This document shows, piece by piece, positions 53,840 through 64,000 of a stretch of DNA of 64,000 bases (the stretch's first letter is position 1; each line of letters opens with the position of its first letter). A model generated the notes under the pieces. That model was not told the origin of the DNA. It made no database searches and saw nothing but the letters and a program-made list of their open reading frames with translations. Location of the stretch: the NCBI GenBank assembly GCA_030280995.1, contig JASXTE010000001.1, positions 9,519,001 to 9,583,000 of the forward strand, in the 5' to 3' direction. Both the position numbers and the translations under genes were made by a program. This DNA is from Hemileia vastatrix. Lineage: Eukaryota > Basidiomycota > Pucciniomycetes > Pucciniales > Zaghouaniaceae.

Positions 53840-55072
53840 TTAAATTCTTGATATCCCCTGGTGATAATCCATAATTTTGCCCCAAGGGCTTATCCACCGA
53901 TTCCATAAAACCCAAAAATAAACCCCCATAATTTGTCCTACCATTGGACATAAAAAATAAACAGCCCTTTTCCAAAACATGAGTGCATCCAATTTATGCA
54001 CTCTATTATCAAATGCCACTACACTCTTTATTAGTGCAGGGAAAACCATATCCTCCATAAAAATCTCTTCCTGAGATTGAAACAAATCCACCATACATTT
54101 ACCAGATTCATAAACCATATCCACATCTGAATTGCAGACAGTCTCCACTTTTGAAGACAAAACCTGAGGTAAATATTCCTCTAAATCAAATTCCAAATTA
54201 TCCAAAACAAAATTATCCCCATCATCCAAAATTTTGTCATTAATGACAACAATATCTTCATCTTCAAAAATCTCTTCTTTCCAAACAGAAGAGTCAATAA
54301 AAATAATATCTTCAGGCTGGACGAAATCTTCAGGAATGGCTGAATCCAAAATTTCATCAGAAACTAGTTCTTTTAAACCATCCTCTTCTATCTCTTGAGC
54401 GACCTCAGTGTCTTCTCCAGAGTCCAAATCAACAGAGTTATGAGTATCCAGATGTTCCAAAATAACCTTCTTTAGCACCTCCATACCAGGAATCCTAGTT
54501 TCTCCATCGGGAAGATCCTTCATTAAATTCGCATTAATAAGCACCATCAAAACATCTTTCTTAACCTTTTCCCCCATAGCATCCCAAAAAATATACTTTG
54601 ATGCATTATCATGAAATAAAATTTCATACTCCAACAAATAATCCAGAACCACCTGAAATTCAACCATAAACTGATGATACTGATGCAGAGATGTTACACC
54701 ACCTTTTGATTCCCATTTCCTAGCTATATCCTTTAGATCCTCCAATGAATAAACTTTTGGCCACCTTTTTCCCATTTCCATCTTGAGCTTTCTCCAATCT
54801 TGATCTTTATAACCATTCATAGAAATAACCTCCTTTTCCACCTCTCTGTCCAAAATAAAGAACCTAATCTGCTTCACCATATCCAAAGGTAAAGCACCAT
54901 CAATCGCAGCTGCAGTTTCATACCTATGTAAAAATCCTTCTAAATCATCTCCAGAAAACTTGGGCCCAACCCAAGATACAATCCTTACTGATGCCCTAAC
55001 AGGTACACCAGCAGCCAACACAGCAGTTCCACTAGTAGAAGACATCCCAAAACATAAGAAAAGCGTTAACAA
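53840..55072 (-). CDS. Gag of element E with an unusual acidic C-terminal half
   Basis: 410 codons; the likely start is the second ATG (MSSTSGTAVL) matching MSSASGSG in B. The N-terminal half is the family capsid region (PKFSGDDLEGFLHRYE, DMVKQIRFFILDREVEKEV, KGGVTS, LMKDLPDGETRIPGME). After about residue 200 it departs completely from B: a long acidic stretch (EDTEVAQEIEEDG, EEIFEDEDIVVIND) and a Trp/aromatic-rich hydrophobic end (VYFLCPMVGQIMGVYFWVLW). There is no CCHC knuckle, and no protease frame exists before pol. The element has therefore replaced nucleocapsid and protease by other sequence; how RNA is packaged is unclear. Confidence 0.8.
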   Translation of the reverse strand: MLTLFLCFGMSSTSGTAVLAAGVPVRASVRIVSWVGPKFSGDDLEGFLHRYETAAAIDGALPLDMVKQIRFFILDREVEKEVISMNGYKDQDWRKLKMEMGKRWPKVYSLEDLKDIARKWESKGGVTSLHQYHQFMVEFQVVLDYLLEYEILFHDNASKYIFWDAMGEKVKKDVLMVLINANLMKDLPDGETRIPGMEVLKKVILEHLDTHNSVDLDSGEDTEVAQEIEEDGLKELVSDEILDSAIPEDFVQPEDIIFIDSSVWKEEIFEDEDIVVINDKILDDGDNFVLDNLEFDLEEYLPQVLSSKVETVCNSDVDMVYESGKCMVDLFQSQEEIFMEDMVFPALIKSVVAFDNRVHKLDALMFWKRAVYFLCPMVGQIMGVYFWVLWNRWISPWGKIMDYHQGISRI

Positions 55073-55199
55073 CCGTTAAAATAACAAGCCTCTTGCAGGC
55101 CAATAACAAAAATCCAATTTGAGTTCCAGAAAATATGCCTCTTGCAGGCTAATAACGTTCTTGATCCAAGTAAGTCTTTTAAAGAAAGCTAGAGAAATC

Positions 55200-55219
55200 G
55201 AACCCCATGTTGGGCGCCA
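55200..55219 (-). promoter_or_regulatory. Primer-binding site of element E
   Basis: On the minus strand TGGCGCCCAACATGGGG starts five bases after the LTR end, matching B (12593) with few changes. tRNA-Lys type by memory. Confidence 0.75.
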
Positions 55220-55223
55220 ACTA

Positions 55224-56365
55224 TGGTAAGGTAAACTCTTACAGTCGCCTTGCTGTAAGCAGAATCCGGAGGAGATATATGGATTTAGCTGAAAACCCCG
55301 TCCTTCCAATAAAAATAACAAAGTAGGTGTTCTAAATCACTAAGCTAACCAATCTACTTAGATCTGATTGATAAAAATAATGAAACTCTAAAATAATTAA
55401 CGCTTATTGAGATTTAAAGAAAGTGGCTGTTGATAAAAGAAATACTGATGACAACAATTAAGGTGTACCAGTGAAAGATCTGAAAAGATTGACTTTTATG
55501 TTTTTATAATATTTTGAATTTTTATGAGGCAGCAATAATCAAGTCCCAGCAATGAAGACCTTTCTAAAGATACCCTGTATGAAGTGTTATTTAAATTGTT
55601 GAGTTGTATTTCTAAGATGTTATGTAAAAAATAATAATGTTATAAGGGTATTACAAGTTATTTTAATTTGTTGAGTAATAAAAATTGAGACTGTAGTGGT
55701 TAAAGATTAAGCTGTATGATGTGTCCCCCCTCTCAATTTCGAGTTTGAGAGTCGCTTAAGTATTCCTAGTCACGTGCCTAAGTTTTCCCCTCCAGAGCTC
55801 TTCCAGAGTCAATCCGGAGCCCGTACGGAGTCAAAGCGGAGTCCGTACGGAGTCAAAGCGGAGTCCGTACGGAGTCGAAACGGAGTCCGTCCGGACTTCT
55901 GGACTCAATTTAGAACCTTAAAACCATAATAAAAAATCTAGAAAAATCACACATAATAGAGCTACTTCCCCTTTACCTACCAAACTAATTTTCGTAGTCT
56001 GCGCAGCTCTAATTACCCCGTGAAAATTCATCAAAGTTAAGTAATTTTTGAAAAACGTAAATATTTCTATAAAACTTTAAAATTCATTTAAAAATATAAG
56101 AAAAATAGTAAAAATTCTGGGAAAATTTCCCAAGGTTCTTGAGTTACTCGACTTGATACTTATAAATTTTCAGACCGTAAAAATAAGTTTTCTCCGTAAA
56201 ATAAATTGTATTTGTGTAGGCATTTGCTCGTGACCAATTTCTTCATATTTAAAACTCCAATAAATTAAATAAAACCCTTTTATAAAAAATAATAACGCCA
56301 ATCTTGCATGCCGTAATAACTCCATTTACGTACTTAGGTGCCGTACTAAACTTTAGGCTACCACA
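55224..56365 (-). repeat. 5' LTR of element E
   Basis: 1142 bp, read on the minus strand from TGTGGTAGCC to CTTACCA. Only a handful of point differences from the 3' LTR are visible outside the GC array, so E inserted recently. GTCACGTG is at 55769-55776. Confidence 0.9.
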
Positions 56366-56440
56366 ATGTATTTTGAGGATTAATTTGGGTTTTATTAGTT
56401 ATTGCCCCCCCACCAACAATAATAGTTTTTAGAAGATGTC
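56366..56440 (+). repeat. Right copy of the direct repeat flanking element E
   Basis: Counterpart of 44262-44348; see that entry. It is followed by CTGTTAGGG and unrelated sequence. Confidence 0.7.
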
Positions 56441-57110
56441 TGTTAGGGTTTTAATTGTTTTTTAATTTAAATCATATTTAATATTATAAGAAAAGGAAAC
56501 AGATGTCAAAATAAGAGCTCTTATTTAAGAAGGGAGGGGGAGGCCTGGAGAAATGAATTAGAAGCTTATTTTGAAGAGTTTTGGTACTGAACTTATCCAT
56601 TTCAGGAGGGTGTTACATCTCATCTCCCTATCCCTGCATTCTCTAACTCTTACAACACTGGGACCTATTGCATAGCTCATGTCTCACCAAAACCTTCATT
56701 AATTCAACCTTCTAATCATGAAATTCATCCAGTAATTGTGAAGTTCTTTCCATTTGAATAATTGAAGAGCTTGGAGATGTTGGAAGATTCCAGGAAATGT
56801 TGTGAATACCTAAGAATTTTGAGGCATAAATTAAAGACTAATTCTGCTCATAAAAAAGGTGGTTCTGAGGGTAATATGTATGCCACTGGGGGAAGAGCTG
56901 CTACTCATCATATATTTGACATCAGTAAGTAAATTTATTAATTTTTAAACTTCATTATACTTATTAAATCTTTAGGTCTTTATATAAATTTAAAAACAGA
57001 TGATGAACAAGTACAGGAGGCTTTAGGATTCATTTTTTCTTTTTACACCTTTTTATTTAAGCTTCTTGCTTAAAAGTACTATCATAACTCTCTGAAACTG
57101 GTGACTGAAA
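56441..57110 (+). other. Degraded coding-like sequence upstream of the dioxygenase relic
   Basis: Stretches with protein-like text (for example SHLPIPAFSNSYNTGTYCIAHVSPKPS near 56610-56700 and YATGGRAATHHIFDI near 56880) separated by stops, and a GT-AG candidate intron near 56927-56972 (GTAAGT...TTTAG). Probably the 5' exons of the relic at 57114-57535. No family assigned from these parts alone. Confidence 0.35.
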
Positions 57111-57113
57111 TAG

Positions 57114-57535
57114 ATCTTCCCTTGCTATGATGGTGTTAATTCTTTTGGAGGTAACTTATCTTGGACTTCCGGAGGCTTCTCCAATGTCCCACAAAAAGAT
57201 TTGGATGTCAGTGATACTAGCCTGGGTATTTGGTGGCCAAAAACTTTAGATGGACTTTGGGATGAAGATTCTTGGAAGGAAGGCACACCTAGACAACATG
57301 GAGGCCACTTTACCTTTCCAGAGGTCAATATGGTGGAGTTTGAGACGTGTGATGGTTTACAGGTGGTTATTTGGCCTGCTAACAAACTATATCATCAAAC
57401 CACTCTTGTAAAATATTTTGGTAACCTTACAAGGCTAGGTCCTTCAATTCAAATCAGTAAAATAATATCAAAATCTATTAAAACATTAAAAAAACTTTTA
57501 CCAGATGTGAAATTCCTGATCATATATAAATGAAA
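57114..57535 (+). pseudogene. TET/JBP-like 2OG-Fe(II) dioxygenase fragment
   Basis: The open frame (listed part 57201-57533) reads CYDGVNSFGGNLSW, GIWWPKTLDG, then RQHGGHFTFPEVNMVEFE, CDGLQVVIWPANKLYHQTT. The order GG-x-F-x-P-E, a D/G-turn, a hydrophobic strand and a distal H is the jelly-roll layout of the fungal TET/JBP dioxygenase family, which oxidises 5-methylcytosine and is expanded with transposons in basidiomycetes (family knowledge). I cannot see the proximal HxD iron ligands with confidence and there are stops upstream, so this is probably a relic or an incompletely modelled gene. Confidence 0.35.
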
Positions 57536-57867
57536 GAAAAAGAAGAGTTAGAATACTTATATGATAGATTTCTTCAAAAATTATTGAATAATACTGGCTG
57601 TTTGGAAATTGATAATTATTATTATTATTATAAAAAGGCATGTATATCATTAGAAAAATACATATAACTTTTTCAGGCTGGGAAACTTAAATACATATAG
57701 ATTTAGGGATACAAGAGGAGAGTAGGAAATGGATATGAGGGGTGAAAGAAAAAAAGAGGGAAAGATATTAAAAAATGATAATGGAGTTGTGCTGAAAAAT
57801 GATGGAGTGTGATTGGTGTAATGATAGAGTGTATTACAAAGGAAATTAAGTTTTGTTAATCAAGGGG

Positions 57868-59290
57868 GGGAGAGCTAGTGCAGGTTAAGGATCTTCTTCT
57901 TCATAAAGATCATACCACTCATCCTTCAAATCAGCTAGGATATTATGGATTATTAAATAGGTCATTATCCAATAATTTGCTGTTTTGAGGTCCAATTTTT
58001 TTGAAATTGGATTCTATGCTTATGAAGACTAGAAAATCTTCCCTTTAAAATTTCAATAGCATGTTCAATTTGCACTCTTGCTTTTGCAAGGTGATAATTA
58101 AACATTGTTTTTGGATCATTTTCTAATTTTGCACCTCAGAAAGCAGGTATAATTTATTTTCCACTTGCATATGCTGAGTCTCCAAGGAGGTACTGAAATT
58201 TGTCAAAGTATTTGTCAGGATTTTGAGAAATCCTCATTCTTTGGAAGATGCAGGAGTCATGAGATGAGCCAGGACAGCCACTAAGAAAAGCAATAAACTT
58301 TTTATTGACATTTCACATAAGTTGAACTGAAATAGAGTATCTAGAAAGAATATAAAAAGTTAGTTCATGAATGATGAGAAATTTGAGAACATTTTAAAGA
58401 AATCTTTTTTTGCAATCAAATTAATGGTTTCCATAATGAGCAGGCTTTTGACTCAATGATATAGTTGTACCATCAACAAAACCTTTATCTTGCATTACTT
58501 GAGAGGATTCAAGTTGCTGTTGTGGAGTTGGCCAAGCAAGTTTTTGAGACTTCAGGGAAAGGATAGCAATAATACAATGCTTGGTGTATAATATGATAGT
58601 ACCATATCCTATGGTAAAGAGATTAACTAAACATCTTACAGAAGCACCATTTCCATTTGAACCAAAGCAACACAGTGTGTTAGAAAGTTGAAAGGCAGGA
58701 TTAGGCTTTTTGTTATGGGAATTATAATGGAAGATAGGATGATTGGAGATAAGTTGAGAAAATTTGAAAAAAGAATTAGGAGAAGTTTAAATGAGTAATT
58801 TCAAGAGTTGAGGAAATATTATATCTGGGATCATGATAAAGATTTGGCCCCCTTGGGATGATGTAGCATATTTTGGAAAGATAAGACATATAAGCTAAAG
58901 TGTCTTCCAAATCAAAGTCAGAATCAGAGTCAGCATCTAAAGTTAAAGTGATAGCATTCATAGCTGAGTGAAGTTTCTTTCTAGTAGAGAGGTGCTTCAT
59001 TCTTTTTGGTAGAAGGTTTAGGTGATGAGTGGGAAGTTGGAATTCACCACCAAATGAGCAGGTGGTGTGTGTAGATACAAAAAAATGTTTTGTGTTTTCC
59101 ACTAAAATTAAGTAGCATAGAGTGAAGAGAGACTTAAGGATGGAATCTGAAATCATGTCATTTGACTTTCTTAAAAATTAATAATGGGTATTATGAGTTT
59201 TGAATCAGGAATTTGGGATGGAAACTGGTGTGTAAGAGGTGGGATAATGCATTATGGTGCAATCCTTATCCACTAGCCCTGGGGCTAGTC
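57868..59290 (-). mobile_element. PIF/Harbinger-type DNA transposon relic
   Basis: The transposase relic (57900-59156) lies between candidate inverted ends: AGAGCTAGTG, CAGGTTAAGGAT at 57871-57892 and, on the minus strand, AGGGCTAGTGGATAAGGAT at 59280-59262. The match is imperfect. A further CGGGCTAGTGG occurs at 59461. The short length (1.4 kb) suits a single-ORF derivative. Confidence 0.45.
57900..59156 (-). pseudogene. HARBI1-like DDE transposase, broken
   Basis: N-terminal frame 58776-59156 (126 codons) with an acidic DADSDSDFDLED segment. Reading on downstream with stops and frameshifts: KGFVDGTTISLSQKPAHYGN at 58490-58430 (first Asp), YLLGDSAYASGK at about 58190-58150 (second Asp), FNYHLAKARVQIEHAIEILKGRFSSL at about 58110-58030 (catalytic Glu in IEHAIE). 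These three blocks in this order are the DDE signature of the PIF/Harbinger nuclease HARBI1. Several stops make it inactive. Confidence 0.7.
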
Positions 59291-60529
59291 GATTAGAATC
59301 TTCCACAATTAATTTCAGTGTATGCTAGTTTCTAAGTATGATTTGATAGTAAATATTAATTTTCCTAGAACTTATTTATAAATTATGTACAGATTAAACC
59401 TCAGGGGAAGACTAATAAAATAGTTATACTCAATATTAACTCACAATATTTTGATTGGTGCGGGCTAGTGGTGGAAAATAGATTAATAAAATATAATTAT
59501 AGCTAATATAATGATAATATCAATTTATAAAGGCTTTAAAATCTATTTTTATATGAAAATAATTGTTTATAATGTTTATTTGTTTTTTAGTAAGTAAGTG
59601 ATGTCCAATAAACCATCAAATCCTCCCTTACTTATACCAAAATCCACTGGAGTGCACATGCCTTCAATCCAGATGATGTCACTGCTATCCCAAGAAATTA
59701 AAGAGCTTTTGGGGCTCATCACCTCCCCATGGTGTCCACTTCAAGAAGATTCAACACCCAGACCTCCAGTAAGGACCCTCCATCACAATTAATGATATCA
59801 TAAACCCATACCATAAATATAGAAAACAGATAAAAGCAGATACCATAAAGAAACAGGTAAAATAGCTTATCCAAAGAGTATAGAATGAAACTTAAAGCAT
59901 ATGAAGGAACAAAATAAACTTTCTAAGCCCCAAATAACACCCCCAAGAATCCATATTAACCCATAAATCTGTAAAATTCCATCAAAGGAAGCAGATTAAG
60001 TTGTCCAAACTGGATATATGTGCCTGGAAAAGTTGTATATGCCTATGTAGGCATGGTGAGTCCATTGAATATGTCCATATGACCTAAAATAAGCAGAAAA
60101 ATAAAGCTTATAGTCTATTTAGAGGTTTAAACCTGCTTATAGACCTATATATACATAATATAACTACATATTTCACTGAATATGAGGTTAATGCATTCAT
60201 ATAAGCTTATGTATGTCTATTGTTACTTAATATCACTTAAGATAAGTATATTATAACTCCATTAGCACCTTAATAAGTATTATGGGGCTACGGAGAAGCT
60301 ATTTAAACTTATATAAGTCATATAATAGTGTAATAAAAATATATATAAGCATAATAACCACATATATATAATTATTATATCCAAAAATTTTACTTATAAG
60401 ATTAATTCCATTAAGGTTATCAAATTCTAAACATAAGAAATACTCATTCCTGAGGATACCTAGGCTGAAAATTAATAGTGTCAGATGTGGGAACAAAAAT
60501 TCCTGATCCCTAATTGCAGATCCCTAAAT
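59291..60529. other. No gene recognised
   Basis: A 64-codon frame at 59598-59792 (+) is Pro-rich (KPSNPPLLIPKS, PWCPLQEDSTPRPP) but matches nothing I know. 60100-60470 is rich in TATA/ATAAGC words such as TTATATAAGCTTA. No repeats shared with the rest of the window were noticed. Confidence 0.5.
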
Positions 60530-62345
60530 ATTGATACCATCATTTATATTGAGCTGTATTTAGTTATGTATTATATAATTTTATTTTAGTTTAATGCAAT
60601 TTATTACATTACTTTTCAAGATATATAATAATGATTTATCTTTCTTTATCTCATTTTCTACCATTTGTATTTATCTTTTTTTAATTCTAGCAATTCTAAT
60701 CATCTATCTGCCTTTTTTATATTGAATTACATTATAATAAGTCTTAATGTCATTTAATTCATTTTATTAGATTTGATGGATGCTACTGTATAGCCATGTA
60801 GAAGAATTAATTTGGTTAAAATTGGCTGGTGAACTCTGAAGTACAGCCATAGATCAGATTTCACAGGCAAAAAATTGTATGTGGTACTCTGATGTACAGC
60901 TGTAGATCAGAGTCCACATGCATAAAAATGGGTGGTGAACTCTGATGTAAATCCATAGATCAGAGTTCACATGCATCAAATTGGATTTGGTACTCTGATT
61001 TACAGCTGTAGATCATAGTTCAAATGCATAAAAATGCATGTGGTGCTCTGATGTATGGCCATAGATCAGAGTACCACATGGATGAAATGGAGTTGTGAAC
61101 TCTGATCTATGGGTTTACATCAGAGTTCACCAGCTCATTTTGGGAATTCAAAGACTGTTATTTGCACATGTAATATCACCTTTTGAAATAAAATAAGATA
61201 ATAAAAATTAAATTAAGATGTAAGGAAATTAAATATACTAAAATAGAGCAAAAAAATTAAATTAAATTACATTAAATAGAATAATAGAAAGTGAAATGAA
61301 ATGTAATGTAATATAATATAACACAGTATTAAATAGTATAATATAATTAAATAAAGTTAAATCAGATCAAATAAAATAAAAGAAAATTAATTTAAGTAAT
61401 TTTTTTTAAAAGGCATCATAAAAATTAAAGAAAATTTATAACTCATAAAGAAACATTATCAAAAAAAATTAACTTTTTTTATGAGCTAAGTTTTTTCAAT
61501 GTAGTTCAAAGAATATAGATATAACAATGCATTAGAATATAAACTACAGACAGACCTTGAAGCCTGAAAAGTTGTTTATCAATATATATAGGGGTAAATA
61601 AAATACTTCTTCATTAATAGGGCTCTTATAGCTCTCATTTAAGAAAAACTCAATACAAATGAGTTTAATAGGTCTCTTTATTCCCAGATACCTATGTACT
61701 TAAATTTAAAGCTTATCACATGCACCATATACCAGTTTATTCATTGTTAAAAACTTTTTAAAAAATTGAAAGACATTAAATATGTTTAATGTTTAAGTTA
61801 ATTTGAAGAATGCTCTGGATGAGATTTGCATTGGGAGTTCAATCAGACATCCATCAAAACTGAGATTAACCTTGTGATCAGATATTAAAAAACTTATAAA
61901 GATATGATTTTATCAACTAAATTTTTTGAAAAAAATGATTTTACTTAGGCAATAGAAGGATGAAAATTAAAATAATATATTTAAAAAATGTATTTGAATT
62001 TTTTTTAAATAATATGAATTAAATTTTTGTAGATGGTTATATAAAAATTAATATTTGATGCTCAAATTTAAAAAATGTAAAAAGGTCTTGTATGAAATTT
62101 CAAGTGGCATTGTATGGAGATTAGGAACAACATCTGTAACTGACAATCAGAACACTATAGGAGATTAAAATTCAAGAAATTCATCCCAAAACTCATGTTG
62201 AAAATGTGGAATAATATTTAATTATAGATTTTATTTAATGTAAATTTCTTCTTCTAATTGTTACTAAATATCTTTGAGATTTTTCAGTTTTATTGTAAGT
62301 TTTTTTTTCTCAAAATATTTTACAGATAATAAAATTTGACTGATT
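60530..62345. repeat. Dispersed repeat, copy 2 (inverted relative to 28472-30270)
   Basis: Reverse complement of copy 1 throughout; see that entry. It ends near 62345 (ATTTGACTGATTTTT), beyond which the two copies differ. Confidence 0.75.
60827..61134. repeat. Six-unit array of about 33-bp palindromes (copy 2)
   Basis: Units at 60831-60863, 60883-60915, 60936-60969, 60989-61021, 61043-61076 and 61097-61130, period about 53 bp, for example GTACTCTGATGTACAGC and TGTAGATCAGAGT. The unit number is equal to copy 1. Confidence 0.85.
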
Positions 62346-62354
62346 TTTCAAAGA

Positions 62355-62440
62355 TAAACCATGCAATATTTGTGGGTGGACTTGCTAGCAAGTCCTCAAC
62401 TTGAAGTCAGATGGAACTCAGACTGGACTCAGACTGAAAT
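62355..62440 (+). repeat. Terminal motif, third copy
   Basis: ACCATGCAATATTTGTGGG, then TGGACTTGCTAGCAAGTCC, then TCAACTTGAAGTCAGATGG. Same order as the ends of the 26608-31223 segment, oriented rightward, followed by short ACTCAGACTG repeats. It may be the left end of another element running out of the window. Confidence 0.6.
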
Positions 62441-64000
62441 CAGACTGAACTTTACTTTGATCTCATCTTGAGCCCTTAACCAAAAATGGATGAGTCTGTG
62501 CTGGAATAATAGTGAAAGTTTAATGAATAATTTATAGAAATAATAACAAGGGAAGATTAATAATCTGATCCATTAACCAAATTATTTTCATAAAACTCAT
62601 TTTCATTTTCATTTTGAATTTCACTTGATCTTTAAAAAGACTGAAAATTATACTATTTATTCTAAAAACATCACTTTTAACCTCTCTAATGATTTTATTC
62701 TATTTTTTTTTTTTGAAAAAATATAAAATAAGATCAGTGGTTCTTTTTATTGATAACTCCTTTTAACCAAGAATTTGAAGCTTTTATTTTTTAATTTAAA
62801 CCTTATTACCTGATTTTTTTTTGTATTTTTATTATTTCTGATTATGAAATATAATTATTTTCAATTCAATGGATTTATTTAAGAAACATATTACACCATG
62901 AAAGTTCTCAAGTTTTTATTCTAGAATACTGTGAAAAGACTCATAATTAAAAAAAATAAAAGATAGAAATATGTTTACCTAATTTCTGTTTCAATGAAGT
63001 CCTCTAATAGCTTCTTTACACTAAGCACTAATAATTGATAAATTGTTTAGTTATATGTCTAGAAAAAAGTATAATTCTTATACCATTGAATTTTAATCCA
63101 GTTTTTTACATTTTTGTATGCAAGAAGATGATTAAAATTAAAAGGAAATATCTTTTTGCTCTTTTTTTTTCTATTGAATATTCAACTACTAAGAGTTTTT
63201 GCAATATAAATTTATTCAATGTAATACATATATGATATTCTGGAACTCTTCATGATGTATTTCATCAAAATTCCATTTAAATATGGTTATTTGGTAGAGT
63301 AATCTCATGAGTTGTAATAATTAATCACTACTTATTGAATTTTCCATATGAAAGACCAAAATTCAAGCTAGATGTAAAAATTTAAAGATAATAAAAACAA
63401 ATTAGTATAAATTTATTTAAACTTTATTTTTAGTGCTTGATTTTGCTTCAATGCTGTATTGTGGGATAATTTCAGTGTCAACCTGGGAATAAGCACCATA
63501 TAATTCATAAAGTGTTCTCATGTTAAAAATTTTTTCTTCAGGTAAATATTTTGATTTTATTATTGTTAAAGAACTGAAGTAAATAGGTATAAGTGATACT
63601 TTTTTATAATTCTATCAGTTTCAAATTGAAAAACTATTATATCGTATTTATTTTTTAAAAAAGACACAATAGGTGCTTTTGATTATACCCATGTAGAAAA
63701 GCAGCTGTAAAGGAAAACATTTTTTAATTAAAAATAATATTATTCCATGTTTTAAATGAAAAGAAAAAATATTTCAATTCTATGGTGTTTAAAAATTAAT
63801 TAAATGAAACATTGCTGGTGCACTTTTTTAGTCATTAGAATTAAAGTCTTGATAGGAGTAGTTCACAACTGAACACTTACACACAATTGTAATATTAAAT
63901 ATATGGTTTCAAGATTTATCAATTATTTATTGGAATTATGATATTTATGCTGATTGGTAGTTCTTATATGTTGTTTCTATTCAATTTCTAAGTGTATGAA
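62441..64000. other. AT-rich DNA without recognised gene
   Basis: The frame 63035-63235 (+, 66 codons) is hydrophobic and Lys-rich without motif. Nothing else supported. Confidence 0.5.

Larger units (their letters stand above)
44351..56365 (-). mobile_element. Element E: young Ty3/gypsy retrotransposon carrying two antisense Zn2Cys6 genes
   Basis: LTRs 44351-45536 (3') and 55224-56365 (5'), almost identical outside a repeat array. On the minus strand: gag (53840-55072), pol with RT and RNase H (51188-53779), integrase (49702-51270). On plus, between integrase and the 3' LTR: gene 1 (45660-46353) and gene 2 (47506-48519), both with plausible introns and no lesion. The possible target duplication is only ATGT. 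Lesions: a one-base frame change at the RNase H-integrase linker, a stop before the last 30 residues of integrase, and absence of protease and zinc knuckle. Same family as B. Confidence 0.92.

Noticed and set aside
53779..53842. Stop-codon readthrough joining E gag and pol
   Set aside because: Although both are in one phase, a second in-frame TGA lies in the 60-nt gap and a 13-T run makes the phase unreliable.

Overview
The window looks like repeat-rich, AT-rich DNA of a filamentous fungus. I found no ordinary single-copy host gene, no tRNA or rRNA and no CRISPR array. The evidence for a fungus is the Ty3/gypsy polyproteins of a basidiomycete type (one family ending in a chromodomain), small Zn(II)2Cys6-type proteins with short GT-AG introns, a HARBI1-type transposase relic and a TET/JBP-like dioxygenase relic. 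A rust fungus (Pucciniales) is my best guess from the style of the proteins; this is recollection and was not checked against any database.

Layout. 1-2067: non-coding DNA with a foldback repeat. 2068-11304: relic 'A' (gag-like and integrase fragments on +, followed by a convergent minus-strand ORF), split by a nested chromodomain element 'C' (4905-11019, 801-bp LTRs, near-matching 5-bp target duplication). 11484-24498: decayed element 'B' (+ strand gag-pol) with two minus-strand Zn2Cys6 gene copies between pol and the 3' LTR. 24499-26607: remains of another cysteine-rich minus-strand gene. About 26608-31223: a 4.6-kb segment bounded by inverted terminal motifs and holding a six-unit array of palindromes. 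32691-44064: a satellite of stem-loops interrupted by element 'D' (32789-42494, 1502-bp LTRs, perfect AATGT duplication). 44351-56365: young element 'E' (gag-pol on minus, two apparently intact intron-containing Zn2Cys6 genes on plus). 56366-59290: relics of a TET/JBP-like dioxygenase and a PIF/Harbinger transposase. About 60530-62345: an inverted second copy of the palindrome-array repeat, then AT-rich DNA.

The most interesting system is the B/E family. Both copies carry the same pair of antisense Zn2Cys6 genes converging on pol, three conserved stem-loops between the convergent 3' ends, and more than 30 copies of a tiny hairpin motif. The motif is a 4-bp stem, a 6-nt loop and a TAAACTGG/TAAACTA tail. 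It is always in the sense of the element's genomic RNA and its stem bases covary (CCTC/GAGG, GGTC/GACC, AGTC/GACT). Copies in coding DNA lie mostly in linkers between polyprotein domains; the rest cluster after pol and between the antisense genes. Separately, the C/D family has two overlapping gag-region ORFs with a retrovirus-like slippery heptamer at the same place in both copies.
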